A stretch of 64,000 bases of DNA. It comes from Deinococcus peraridilitoris DSM 19664 (GTDB lineage: Bacteria; Deinococcota; Deinococci; Deinococcales; Deinococcaceae). The DNA lies in NCBI RefSeq assembly GCF_000317835.1, contig NC_019793.1:1550001-1614000 (forward strand). The letters run 5' to 3'. The translations under genes were made by a program, and so were the position numbers. Within the stretch, counting starts at the first letter, position 1, and each line of letters opens with the position of its first letter. Under the pieces are notes generated by a model that saw nothing but the letters and a program-made list of their open reading frames with translations, did no database searches and was not told the DNA's origin. This document shows positions 13,096-21,343 of the stretch, one piece after another.

Positions 13096-14580
13096 TTATT
13101 GATTGGTCGCCACACGCAGCGCACCTTTCAGCTGAACGCGTACATCGTCGGAAAGCATCTCCAGCACACCTTCGTACGCGTTGTTCCAGCTGTGAATCTC
13201 ATCCACTGCGCCGTAATCACGCGCAGCGCGGGCCAGACGCAACAAACTACGCGCAACCAACCCCATGTTGACCGGATGGCCGAAGCCAATGTTGGACTGC
13301 TGGTCCGTGAACCGTCTGAATTCGGTGGTCGTGAATCCCTCAAGCTCCGCCAGCTCCGGAGCGAGGTAGCGCAACACCAAAATCCGCCCGACCCGGCCGG
13401 GCATCTCGAAGCGGATCCGTCCCATCGCCACCTGCTTACCCACCAGAAGAGGCGTCGACGCCACGAGCGCCGAGACATCCGGGTGAGCATTCGGCGCGAG
13501 CCCGGCCAGGACCAGGTACTCAGGCGCAATCCGATGCATCAACCGCAACACAAAATGCGTCCGCGGCATCGCCTCCAGGGCCCCGCGCAGCACGCCCGGC
13601 AATGCCAGCGGATCACGGCAGGGCGCGCCATGCATTAAGGCGCCCAGCAGGGCGAACGCCCACAAGGCGCGTTGATCGGGCGCCCTGGGAACCTGCCCCT
13701 CCAGCATTCGCGCACCCACCGCCGCCATGCCCGGCCGGCGCACGTACGCCAGCGCCTGCACCAACCGTGCGTAGGTCGCTTCGGGCTCACCGGTGATCTC
13801 ACCGAGGGTGATGTCCTCGTCATGCATCAGCAGACCCACGATGCCGCGCGCGATTTCACCTGCGCCTCCAGCCTCCCCTTCACGAGGAACTTCCCCGGTG
13901 TGCAGCAGCAATGCGTTCAGCAGCTCCCGCTGCTGCTCATGATAAGTCGCCCCACGTTGGAGGATCTCCATGGCATGCGCGTAGTCTCCCGAAAGCATCA
14001 ATCCTTCAGCGAGTACCGCCTCGCCGAACGCCCGACGCCGCGGACTGATCGAGTCACGCGCCAGAACCAGGCGCAACCGGTCCGGGTTCGCTTGACCGAC
14101 CAGGTTGCTGACCCGTTCCAGCTCCAGGCTCAAGATGTCGTCCTTGTGCTGCATGCCGAGTTGCTGTGCGAACGCCAGCGAAATGCGCAGGTACGTCAGA
14201 CCGGCCTGAGGGTCGCCGGATTGCGTGTACGCCATGGACAAGCCGTGGTAGGCGTGGCAGGACCCCTCCAGGTCTACCCTGCGCGATCCGCCTGGCGTGA
14301 AGCCGAGCCGGATCGCCTGCTCATGCAAATTCAGTTGCGCCAGCATCATCAGCCGCCAGCCGCTCGCCAGGTTCCCCGGGACGTCCTCCAGGGTCGAGAG
14401 CGATGCAGCGAGATCACCTTGCGCTCCGAGGCACATCGCGTAACGCGCTCGACCCAGTGGATCTTCACGTGAGATGAGCGTGCCCTGGAGTTCACGGGCG
14501 CGGCCGCTGCCGAGAAGGGCATCAAACGAAACAGGATCATTCAAAGCGAGTTCGGATTTGCTGAGGCGCTCTTGCTCCAC
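13096..14580 (-). CDS. TPR-like helical-repeat protein (candidate RRNPP-type receptor)
   Basis: 494 residues, entirely helical in pattern, with successive two-helix units such as GRARYAMCLGAQGDLAASL, AYHGLSMAYTQSGDPQAGL and GEAVLAEGLMLSGDYAHAM that fit the tetratricopeptide pattern (small residue at 8, G/A at 20, A near 27). Residues about 300-490 look less regular. No HTH is evident at the N-terminus. Starts GTG 14580 with GGGGAG six bases upstream; -10 TAGAGT at 14622-14627, with an operator-like motif at the -35 position. Placed between integrase and repressor and followed by a secreted micropeptide on the same strand. Alternatives: generic prophage cargo or a superinfection-immunity factor. 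Confidence 0.6.
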   Translation of the reverse strand: MEQERLSKSELALNDPVSFDALLGSGRARELQGTLISREDPLGRARYAMCLGAQGDLAASLSTLEDVPGNLASGWRLMMLAQLNLHEQAIRLGFTPGGSRRVDLEGSCHAYHGLSMAYTQSGDPQAGLTYLRISLAFAQQLGMQHKDDILSLELERVSNLVGQANPDRLRLVLARDSISPRRRAFGEAVLAEGLMLSGDYAHAMEILQRGATYHEQQRELLNALLLHTGEVPREGEAGGAGEIARGIVGLLMHDEDITLGEITGEPEATYARLVQALAYVRRPGMAAVGARMLEGQVPRAPDQRALWAFALLGALMHGAPCRDPLALPGVLRGALEAMPRTHFVLRLMHRIAPEYLVLAGLAPNAHPDVSALVASTPLLVGKQVAMGRIRFEMPGRVGRILVLRYLAPELAELEGFTTTEFRRFTDQQSNIGFGHPVNMGLVARSLLRLARAARDYGAVDEIHSWNNAYEGVLEMLSDDVRVQLKGALRVATNQ

Positions 14581-14929
14581 TGGTATCTCCCCATTGGACT
14601 GCAGTTCTATGACTTGTCCTCACTCTAGCGACAGGCCAGATCGGTTGACGCGTAAACTCTCACATCACTCACAGGCCTTTGGAATTCAGCCTGTCGAGCC
14701 ACGGTTTCTGAATAAAGTGTGAAGTGAACGGGCCGACAGCGTATATGTATCCGCAAGTATGTTTTTACGCATAAAAAATGTAACACTGAGTGCGAGAAGC
14801 TCAACTACGGCAGAAAAGCCAAGTATTCCCCAGTGCCAGCATCGAACCACACGACTTGGAGAGCACATGAAGAAGTCCCTGCCCGTCATTGCCGTGACTG
14901 TCCTTCTCAGAATGTAAGTAAGAGTAACC
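14581..14929. promoter_or_regulatory. Divergent control region between TPR gene and integrase
   Basis: 349 bp without a convincing gene. Leftward: TAGAGT -10 for the TPR gene (complement of 14622-14627). A switch-like motif GTTGACGCGTAAA lies at 14644-14656, overlapping the expected -35. Rightward, an AT-rich segment 14741-14785 has TTTACGCATAAA (14764-14775), sharing ACGC(A/G)TA with the switch operators, and AGCGTATA at 14738-14745. These probably control integrase. A clear integrase -35/-10 pair is not evident. Confidence 0.5.
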
Positions 14930-16144
14930 ATGAGAAAAAGTGCGAACGGTGAAGGCACCATCTATAAACGCAAGGACGGCCGCTACGAAGCTCGGATCAC
15001 CGTGGGCCGGACCGAGCAGGGGCACCCGCGGCGTATCAGCAAGATCAGCCGTAAGCGCAAAGACGTCAGCGACTGGCTGTCCGAGCAGCTGGCGAAACGC
15101 AACGCGGGCGACCTCACCGAACCCAGCCGCGTGACTTTTGCCGGGTGGGTCGAGCATTACCATGCGAGCCTCACCGTTCGGCCAAACACCATGGACGACT
15201 ACCACAAAGCGCTGGCGCCGGCCATTGAAACGCTGGGCCACGTGAAGCTGCGCGAACTGACCCCGGCCCGGCTGCAGGCCGCGCTGAACGAGTGGACGAA
15301 GAAGCGCACGGCGTACCAGAACCGCAAGACCGTGAAGCGCCTGCGGGCGACCCTCGCCGAGGCGGAACGGTTGGAGTTGATCGTCCGAAATCCCGCGCGC
15401 ACCCTCCGCCTTCCGAAGACCGAAGCGCAGCAGATTCTGGTGTGGTGGGCGGAGGAAGCGCAGCAGGTGCTGGCGTACGCACGGGCGAACGATCACCGCC
15501 TCTTCCCTTTTCTGCACGTCAACCTCGTGACCGGCCTGAGGCGTGAGGAAATGCTCGGTTTGCGCTGGCAGGATGTGGATTTCGAGCATCATGAATTGCA
15601 CGTCCGGCAGACCATCACCTTCATCGCTGGGAAGGCGGACATCGGCGAACCGAAAACCCCGAAGTCCCGCCGGACCGTGGACCTCGATGAGGACACCATC
15701 AACGTGTTGCGCACCTGGCAATCCCGCCAGCAGCTCGAGCGCCAGCTGGCGGGGGACCGATGGCAGCACACCGACCTGGTGTTCGCCACACCAGTCGGGA
15801 AAGCCTGGGCGGAAACCTACCTCGCCAAAGTATTCCGGTCGGTGATGGAGGCGGCCGGCGTACCCCGCATCCGGCTGTATGACCTGCGGCACTGTTACGC
15901 CTCGATCGCGTACGAGGCAGGGGTGCCGCTGAAGCTGATCAGCGACCGGATGGGACACGAGAACATCGCCTTTACCCTCAAGACGTACGTGCATTCGAGC
16001 AAGCGGATGCGCAAGGCGACCGCCTGGTCCGCGTCGCGGTTGTTCGGCAGTGCGGTGGATCGGGTGATGGCAGCCGAGGGCGGTGAGGGAAACGTTGCCG
16101 TCATGTTGCCGTCAAAGGGCAAAAAAAGACAGGACGCCAGCTGA
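14930..16144 (+). CDS. int: Tyrosine-family phage integrase
   Basis: 404 residues with an N-terminal arm-binding domain (GEGTIYKRKDGRYEARITVG), a SAM-like core-binding domain (VTFAGWVEHYHASLTVRP to about 160) and the catalytic domain: R204 in TGLRREEMLGLRW, Lys in the PKTPKSRRTV beta-hairpin, R320-H321 in YDLRHCYAS, H343 in MGHENIAFTLKTYVH, and nucleophile Y353. All residues for strand exchange are present. The 3' end lies 20 bp from a tRNA-Arg 3' terminus, so the tRNA end is the likely attachment site. The last codons are also part of the tRNA terminator hairpin. Confidence 0.96.
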   Translation: MRKSANGEGTIYKRKDGRYEARITVGRTEQGHPRRISKISRKRKDVSDWLSEQLAKRNAGDLTEPSRVTFAGWVEHYHASLTVRPNTMDDYHKALAPAIETLGHVKLRELTPARLQAALNEWTKKRTAYQNRKTVKRLRATLAEAERLELIVRNPARTLRLPKTEAQQILVWWAEEAQQVLAYARANDHRLFPFLHVNLVTGLRREEMLGLRWQDVDFEHHELHVRQTITFIAGKADIGEPKTPKSRRTVDLDEDTINVLRTWQSRQQLERQLAGDRWQHTDLVFATPVGKAWAETYLAKVFRSVMEAAGVPRIRLYDLRHCYASIAYEAGVPLKLISDRMGHENIAFTLKTYVHSSKRMRKATAWSASRLFGSAVDRVMAAEGGEGNVAVMLPSKGKKRQDAS

Positions 16145-16159
16145 AGAAATGGCGTCCTG
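16121..16159 (-). terminator. Rho-independent terminator of tRNA-Arg(CCT), inside the integrase 3' end
   Basis: CAGGACGCCA (16130-16139) pairs with TGGCGTCCTG (16150-16159). Read on the - strand the hairpin is followed by TCTTTTTTTG, a good U-run, so it terminates the leftward tRNA transcript. The last residues and the stop of integrase are encoded within it. Confidence 0.8.
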
Positions 16160-16163
16160 GTGC

Positions 16164-16240
16164 TGGTGCGCTCGACAGGAATCGAACCTGTGGCCTAGGG
16201 CTTAGGAGTCCCCCGCTCTATCCGACTGAGCTACGAGCGC
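16164..16240 (-). tRNA. tRNA-Arg (anticodon CCT)
   Basis: Full cloverleaf on the - strand: acceptor GCGCTCG / CGAGCGC, D-arm GCTC..GAGC, anticodon stem GGGGA/GCCCT with loop CTCCTAA, T-arm ACAGG-TTCGATT-CCTGT, discriminator A and an encoded CCA (16164-16166). The loop gives anticodon CCT, decoding AGG. The 3' end adjoins the prophage, making this the probable attB gene. The second attachment copy lies outside the window. Confidence 0.96.
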
Positions 16241-16306
16241 CCGCTGTCAGACGGGCATTATACTCTCCCGGCACCACGCTGACCAGGGCGGATGTAAGCC
16301 AGCTTA

Positions 16307-16323
16307 TTATGTTAAAAGCATAA
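16307..16323. promoter_or_regulatory. RDRM operator (radiation/desiccation response motif)
   Basis: TTATGTTAAAAGCATAA, a 17-bp imperfect palindrome fitting the Deinococcus RDRM bound by the DdrO repressor and cleared by IrrE (PprI) after DNA damage. It lies 49 bp before the ddrC start codon, near an AT-rich promoter stretch. This predicts damage induction of ddrC. Confidence 0.88.
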
Positions 16324-16371
16324 TTGTGGCAATATATTTACATGACTGACACTGCCCAACAGGAGGTACGG

Positions 16372-17067
16372 ATGTACGCGGTCTCCCTCACCAAACTTGG
16401 CAAGTACACCGCCCGCACCTCTCCCGACGGGCGGCTCAGTGCCCTTGACGCCCTGCGCGCCCTGGGAGAAGACGAAGGCAACTGGGAGCTGCTCTGTGCC
16501 AAATACGACCTGGGAACAGGTCACTACGACTTCGGCGCGCCGCACGGCGCCGAACCCACGCTGTCCTACGACCAGTTCTCGCTGCTTGCCTTTGCACTGC
16601 AGACCCCCGAAGCCAAGCGCTGGCGTGTACGCGCCCGCGAAATGCTCGCCGGCTATCTCGAAGGTGACGTGCGCCTCGCAGCCGAAATCGCCGAGCGCAA
16701 CCCGGAAGGCGAAAAGCGACGCTGGCTCAGTGCCCGGCTCGAGAGCGTCGAGGCCCGCAAGCGCTTCATGAGCACGGTCGCTCGGCACGGCGGGGAGGGC
16801 AGCGTATTTCAGCAGGTCAGCTCGCTGTCCAACCGCAGCGTCCTCAACATGAACTCGGCTGCCTTTCGTCGTGAGCGGGGTGTGCGCGACACCCGCGACG
16901 GCATGACGGCCAGCGAGCTGATGCGGCTGACCTACCTGGAAACGGCCAGCGCCCAGGCCATCGAAGCGCACGCCGCGCGTGGCAATGAGCAAATCCTCGA
17001 ACTACACCGCAAGAATGCCGACAACGAGCGCAAGGTCTGGCAAAGCGCCCTGGGTCAGGCGTCGTAA
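16372..17067 (+). CDS. ddrC: DNA-damage response protein DdrC
   Basis: 231 residues, the length of D. radiodurans DdrC, with matching conserved blocks: FALQTPEAKRWRVRAREMLA, GDVRLAAEIAERNPE, RWLSARLES, TVARHGGEG, SNRSVL and TASELMRLTYLETASAQAI. DdrC is a Deinococcus-only, nucleoid-associated homodimer that binds, bridges and circularises DNA and protects breaks. The start is ATG 16372 with AGGAGG six bases upstream; an earlier ATG (16342) lacks such a site. A perfect RDRM lies upstream and a strong hairpin downstream, so it is a single-gene DdrO regulon member. Confidence 0.95.
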   Translation: MYAVSLTKLGKYTARTSPDGRLSALDALRALGEDEGNWELLCAKYDLGTGHYDFGAPHGAEPTLSYDQFSLLAFALQTPEAKRWRVRAREMLAGYLEGDVRLAAEIAERNPEGEKRRWLSARLESVEARKRFMSTVARHGGEGSVFQQVSSLSNRSVLNMNSAAFRRERGVRDTRDGMTASELMRLTYLETASAQAIEAHAARGNEQILELHRKNADNERKVWQSALGQAS

Positions 17068-17082
17068 GCCTGCAGCGTCCCA

Positions 17083-17107
17083 GCCCCCGGCCCAATGGGC
17101 CGGGGGC
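17083..17107 (+). terminator. Hairpin terminator after ddrC
   Basis: GCCCCCGGCCC (17083-17093), loop AAT, GGGCCGGGGGC (17097-17107): a perfect 11-bp GC-rich stem. Only a short ACTTT follows, so termination may be partly intrinsic. Confidence 0.75.
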
Positions 17108-17134
17108 ACTTTGCGCTAAGGTGTGGCACGTCTT

Positions 17135-18079
17135 ATGTCTTCTCTCGCGCTGATTCACACCGGCGGCACCATCGCGTCCAATTTCGATGCCCGGTCGGGC
17201 AGCGTCACGCCGCAAAGTGCCCCTGCCATTCCCGAGATGCCGGGCGTGCAGGTCACCGACTTCCAGCCGTTTCAGTTGCCCAGCCCGCACATCCGGGTCG
17301 AGCACATGCAGCGGCTGCGTCACCTGATCGAGAAAGTCAGCAGGGCGTTCGATGGAGTGGTGTTGACCCACGGCACGGACACGCTGGAGGAAACGGCCTA
17401 TTTTTTGCACCTGACCCTGACGCCCCATGCTCCCGTGGTGCTGACCGGGTCGATGCGTCACGCGGGCGAGGCGTCCTGGGACGGTCCCGGCAATCTGCGT
17501 GACGCCGCCGAAGTGGCCTTGCATCCGGAGACCCGGGGGCGCGGTCCGCTGGCCGTGTTCGGTGGGGATGTCTTCGATGCGCGCACGGTCACCAAAACCC
17601 ATACCACGGCCCTGGGCGCTTTCGGCGGTTACCCGGGGCCTATCGGGCGCGTGGACGGCAAGCGGCTGCGCTTCTTTGCCCGCCCGGAAGAGCGGCCGGT
17701 CTTTGCGCCCCCGGAGGTCAGCGCCCGCGTCGAGATTCTTTATGCCTACGCGGGCTGGCAGGGCGAAGGCTTTCACGAAGCGGCACAGCGCGCCGACGGC
17801 CTGGTGATTGCCGCCCTGGGCACCGGCAATCTGCCACCGGAACTGCCTGCCCTGATCGCGGCGTGTGCACGTCCGGTGGTGATCGCCACCCGCACGCACG
17901 CCGGGCCGGTGCTGCCGCTGTACGGTTACGCAGGTGGTGGCGCTACCCTGGTCGGTGCCGGCGCCATTCCCGCTTCCTTTCTCAACGCCCACAAGGCCCG
18001 CATTCTGCTCATCGTGCTGCTGAGCCTGGGCCGAAGCCGTGAGCAGATCCGTGAGGTGTTCGAGCAGGGAAACTTCTGA
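17135..18079 (+). CDS. L-asparaginase (type I/II asparaginase family)
   Basis: 314 residues from ATG 17135 (a GTG at 17123 is possible). The two catalytic threonine motifs are present: IHTGGTIAS near the N-terminus and LTHGTDTLEETAYFL near residue 80, with VLTGSMRHA after. The enzyme hydrolyses asparagine to aspartate and ammonia; no signal peptide is seen, so it is cytoplasmic. It is not obviously in an operon; ddrC ends upstream with a terminator. Whether it prefers Asn, Gln or another amide cannot be read from sequence. Confidence 0.9.
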   Translation: MSSLALIHTGGTIASNFDARSGSVTPQSAPAIPEMPGVQVTDFQPFQLPSPHIRVEHMQRLRHLIEKVSRAFDGVVLTHGTDTLEETAYFLHLTLTPHAPVVLTGSMRHAGEASWDGPGNLRDAAEVALHPETRGRGPLAVFGGDVFDARTVTKTHTTALGAFGGYPGPIGRVDGKRLRFFARPEERPVFAPPEVSARVEILYAYAGWQGEGFHEAAQRADGLVIAALGTGNLPPELPALIAACARPVVIATRTHAGPVLPLYGYAGGGATLVGAGAIPASFLNAHKARILLIVLLSLGRSREQIREVFEQGNF

Positions 18080-18196
18080 CGGCACCCGACTGCCGAACGA
18101 GCGGTCAACGCCGGACGGCGCGTCGCGCGTCCACTCGCGGGCAACCTGAAACATTGCTGTTTTTCCGGAGAAAGAGCTGAGCTTTACCCTCGGACC

Positions 18197-19063
18197 ATGA
18201 CGTCGCCGATTCTCGATCTTGCCGGCCTGACGCTGGAAGTCAATCACCTGGCGCGCGGCGTGCGGTTCTACTCGCAGGTCCTGGGGCTGGAGGCCGTGCA
18301 TCACGACGCCAGGCGGGGTGTCGCCGAATTTTCGGTGAATGCGCACCAGACCCTGACCCTCTGGGAACCCATCAGCCGGCAGCGCAACGACGAGCGGCTG
18401 GCCCGGCTGGGCGCACGAGGCGCTTCACATCTGCATTACGCCTGGCAGGTGCCCGAGGACAGCCTGGAGCGCTGCCAGGAGATTCTCAGCGAGCACGGTC
18501 TGCCCTGGCAGGCCATCAACCTGGGTACCGACGAGCAGCCGGACGTGGGCGTGTACTTTTTTGATCCTTTCGGCCACGGCCTGGAGCTGCGCGCCGTGAA
18601 CCTGCAAGACGAACGGCAGCCTTATTTTCCGCCCTGGACGCTGCATCGACCGGCGCACGCGCTGCCGGTGGTGGGCCTGCGAGAAGCCGCGCTGGCCTTT
18701 TTCGACTTCGAGGCCATGCTGGAGCGCCTACCGCGTGCCTACGGTTTTGCGCTGGCGAAAACACAGCAAGATCGCAATTTCGCGCAGTTCACCCTGGCGC
18801 GCGAGCCTGAGCGGGACGGGAACGGCACGCCGCAGCGCTGGCTGTACTGCTGGGACCCGCAAGTCGGGCTGGCCGACATGCTGGGTGGAGACCACGCGCT
18901 GCTCCGGTTGTACGCGGATGTGGACGCGGTAGAGCGGCTGGTGCAGGCGGCCGGTCTTGAACACGGCCGCGACGACCTGAGCCTGGTGGTTCGCGATCCG
19001 GAGGGGCACGTCTTCGAGTTCATGCCCCAAACCCAACAGCTGCCCGGTTGGATCGGTAAATGA
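18197..19063 (+). CDS. VOC-family protein with two glyoxalase-like domains
   Basis: 288 residues: first VOC module (LAGLTLEVNHLARGVRFYSQVLGLEAV ... PDVGVYFFDPFGHGLELRAV) and a second (PVVGLREAALAFFDFEAML ... LVVRDPEGHVFEFMP). Paired betaalphabetabetabeta modules bind a metal in extradiol dioxygenases and glyoxalases; the second-module Glu in GHVFEFM and the His/Glu residues in the first are candidate ligands. Start ATG follows a TACCCT box by six bases, a leaderless arrangement. Substrate unknown; no catabolic genes nearby. Confidence 0.8.
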   Translation: MTSPILDLAGLTLEVNHLARGVRFYSQVLGLEAVHHDARRGVAEFSVNAHQTLTLWEPISRQRNDERLARLGARGASHLHYAWQVPEDSLERCQEILSEHGLPWQAINLGTDEQPDVGVYFFDPFGHGLELRAVNLQDERQPYFPPWTLHRPAHALPVVGLREAALAFFDFEAMLERLPRAYGFALAKTQQDRNFAQFTLAREPERDGNGTPQRWLYCWDPQVGLADMLGGDHALLRLYADVDAVERLVQAAGLEHGRDDLSLVVRDPEGHVFEFMPQTQQLPGWIGK

Positions 19064-19479
19064 GCACGTTCACCTTCTCATGTTGTGCACTTTGTGAGAG
19101 CCACCTCGCGTCTGCGATTCTGTGGAAACAATGAGGGCGTCCGTCAGCCTTGTGTCAGGGGAGAACGCTTTGGTCGTCAGCCTCTCATCATTGAAATGAA
19201 CCATAAACCAATACACTAACCCTCACTTTCTGTAAAAGATGAGAAAAGCAGGGTCGCGCTTCGCGGCAAATTCTTTTAATAAACCTTTAGGTCATCCTCA
19301 CTGGGTAGCTGCACTTTCGGGACTGCAAGGTTCTGTCAGGAAATGCAGACACCGGGTATTCAACCAGCACGCCTTGGCGTGCTGGTGTCAGCACGAGCAG
19401 TTCACCGTTTCACAGGCCCCAGCCTTGACGGAATTCCCCTTTTGCTGCCTGACGAACACCCGCTATTTCAGGAGTCACA
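19064..19479. other. Intergenic region with promoter-like boxes and a 5' leader hairpin
   Basis: 416 bp with no gene I can support. TTGAAA (19191-19196) and TACACT (19212-19217) may be a weak promoter, though the spacer is only 15. A perfect stem CCAGCACGCC / GGCGTGCTGG (19364-19385) lies about 95 bp before the beta-helix gene and has no U-run, so it may be a stable 5' leader structure. Confidence 0.45.
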
Positions 19480-21276
19480 ATGTTTTACCCACATGCTCAT
19501 TTGATGATCCGTCTCGGCCTCCTCAGCGCCGTCCTGGCGTCCTGCGGCACCTTGACCCAGCCGAACCCGCCTGAACCCTCCGAGCTGGAAAATACCGTAC
19601 AGAACGGCGACGAGCAGATCGACCTGCTGGCGCTCCCCAGCGATGGCGCGCTGAGCATCACGTCGGCGACGGCGAGCAGCAGCAACAGCAGCACGGCGAC
19701 GCCCGGCAAGGCCCACGACAACTCGCTCAGCAGCTGGTGGGGCGCCAATGGCACCGGCAGCTGGATCCGCTTCGACCTGGGCAGCGAAAAGACCATCGAC
19801 GCGGTCAGCCTGGCCTTTTACCGCGGTGCCAACCGCAAAGCCACCTTCGACGTCGAACTGAGTCGGGACGGCAGCAACTGGACCAAAGTGCTGAGCAAAG
19901 TCACCAGCAGCGGCAGTACCAACAACCTGGAGCGCTACAACGTGACCGACCAGGGTGCGCGCTACATCCGGGTCACCAATCACGGCAACACCGAGAGCAG
20001 CGCCATCGGCCTCACCGAAGCCGTCATCAATGGCACCGGCGGATCATCGGGGGGAGCCACCGGCAGCGCGTCCGTTCCCAACTCGGGAGGCCGGACATAC
20101 TACGTGGACTGCTCGAACGGCAGTGACAGCAACAGCGGCACCTCGACCGGCAGCGCCTGGAGAAGTGTCGGCAAGGTGAACAACAGCTGGCTCAACGCCG
20201 GCGAGCGCCTGCTGTTCAAGCGTGGCTGCAGCTGGAACGGTCCCCTCAACCTGCGCTGGAGTGGCACCAGCAGCGCACGCATCATCGTCGACGCGTACGG
20301 CAGCGGCAGCCTGCCCCTCATCCGTAACGGCAACCCGGGTGCGGTCATCGTGCGCGGCAGTCACAAGATCATTGCCAATCTCCGCGCCACCGCTGACAAA
20401 CCCCGGAGCGTCGACAGCGGACGCTGCTACGGGCCGATCGGCTGGCGCATCGGCTTCTCGTTCGTGAGCGGCAGCAACAACAACACCCTGCAGAATGCCG
20501 AAGCGTACGGCCTGACCGCCGGCGTGCACCTGGAGGACGGCGCCAACAACAACAAGATCCTGCGCTCGCGCTTCACGAACAACAACGTGATGAGCAAGAA
20601 CAACGACGACGGCGGCGACAACGACAGCGGCGCGTGGGGTGTGCTGGTGAACGGCAACGACAACGAAGTGGCGCACAACTACTTTGAGGGCAACACCGCC
20701 TGCAGCGAGGATTACGGGGTGGAAGGCGCGTCCCTGGAGCTGTACTACGCCAAGCGCAACTATTTCCACCACAACACCTCGATCAACGACACCACCTTCA
20801 CCGAACTGGGCGGCAGCAGCAGCAACCGCAGCGAGTACAACCGCTTCGAGTACAACATCTACGCGCCCCTCAACACCAACGGCCGCGGTGAAGCGCTCGT
20901 CATCCGGGGCTGGGGAAGCAGCTGGGGGGCCAATCCCGGTACGGTCTTCAACCACAACACGGTCTTCAATACCAACGTCGGGGTCTTCTGCGGCGAAGGG
21001 TGCGGCACGGACATCCTGACCCTGCGCGACAACATCATCGTGACCCGCAGCGGCGCCACCAAGGACACCGTGTGGACCGATGGTCCGATCAACCAGAGCG
21101 GCAACGTCTTCTACCAGCTCGACGGTCAGTACAAAGTCACCATCAACGGCGTCAAGGACAGCAGCCGTCTCGGCACCTCCGTCTGGGCCAACCCCCGCCT
21201 GGATGACCCCTGGAACCGTGACTTCACTTTGGAGTCCGGCGCTCCCAAATCTTCGGCAGGTGCCTTCCCGCGGTAA
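19480..21276 (+). CDS. Secreted lipoprotein: F5/8-type (discoidin) domain plus right-handed beta-helix
   Basis: 598 residues. An N-terminal signal ends at the lipobox VLAS-C (Cys about 22), implying a lipid-anchored protein. Residues about 45-190 form a discoidin/CBM32-like carbohydrate-binding domain (SSWWGANGTGSWIRFDLGSEKTIDAVSLAFYRG, ending ESSAIGLTEAVINGT). Residues about 205-598 are a parallel beta-helix with a typical entry RTYYVDCSNGSDSNSGTSTGSAWRSV and an Asn-rich ladder (SNNNTLQNAEAYG, NNNKILRSRF, GNDNEVAHNYF), as in polysaccharide lyases and epimerases. Probable target is a surface or environmental polysaccharide. AGGAG lies six bases before ATG. Confidence 0.85.
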   Translation: MFYPHAHLMIRLGLLSAVLASCGTLTQPNPPEPSELENTVQNGDEQIDLLALPSDGALSITSATASSSNSSTATPGKAHDNSLSSWWGANGTGSWIRFDLGSEKTIDAVSLAFYRGANRKATFDVELSRDGSNWTKVLSKVTSSGSTNNLERYNVTDQGARYIRVTNHGNTESSAIGLTEAVINGTGGSSGGATGSASVPNSGGRTYYVDCSNGSDSNSGTSTGSAWRSVGKVNNSWLNAGERLLFKRGCSWNGPLNLRWSGTSSARIIVDAYGSGSLPLIRNGNPGAVIVRGSHKIIANLRATADKPRSVDSGRCYGPIGWRIGFSFVSGSNNNTLQNAEAYGLTAGVHLEDGANNNKILRSRFTNNNVMSKNNDDGGDNDSGAWGVLVNGNDNEVAHNYFEGNTACSEDYGVEGASLELYYAKRNYFHHNTSINDTTFTELGGSSSNRSEYNRFEYNIYAPLNTNGRGEALVIRGWGSSWGANPGTVFNHNTVFNTNVGVFCGEGCGTDILTLRDNIIVTRSGATKDTVWTDGPINQSGNVFYQLDGQYKVTINGVKDSSRLGTSVWANPRLDDPWNRDFTLESGAPKSSAGAFPR

Positions 21277-21288
21277 ATTCGCGCTCAG

Positions 21289-21323
21289 CAAGAGGCGTCC
21301 GGGCAATGCCCGGACGCCTCTTG
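21289..21323. terminator. Bidirectional terminator between convergent genes
   Basis: Perfect 16-bp stem CAAGAGGCGTCCGGGC / GCCCGGACGCCTCTTG with an AAT loop, lying 12 bp after the beta-helix gene and 20 bp after the opposing glycosidase gene. Confidence 0.85.
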
Positions 21324-21343
21324 TATCCGACTTCCGCGCCTGC

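Noticed and set aside
14686..15994. Leftward frames across the integrase start and body
   Set aside because: Antisense shadows of the integrase; no ribosome sites.
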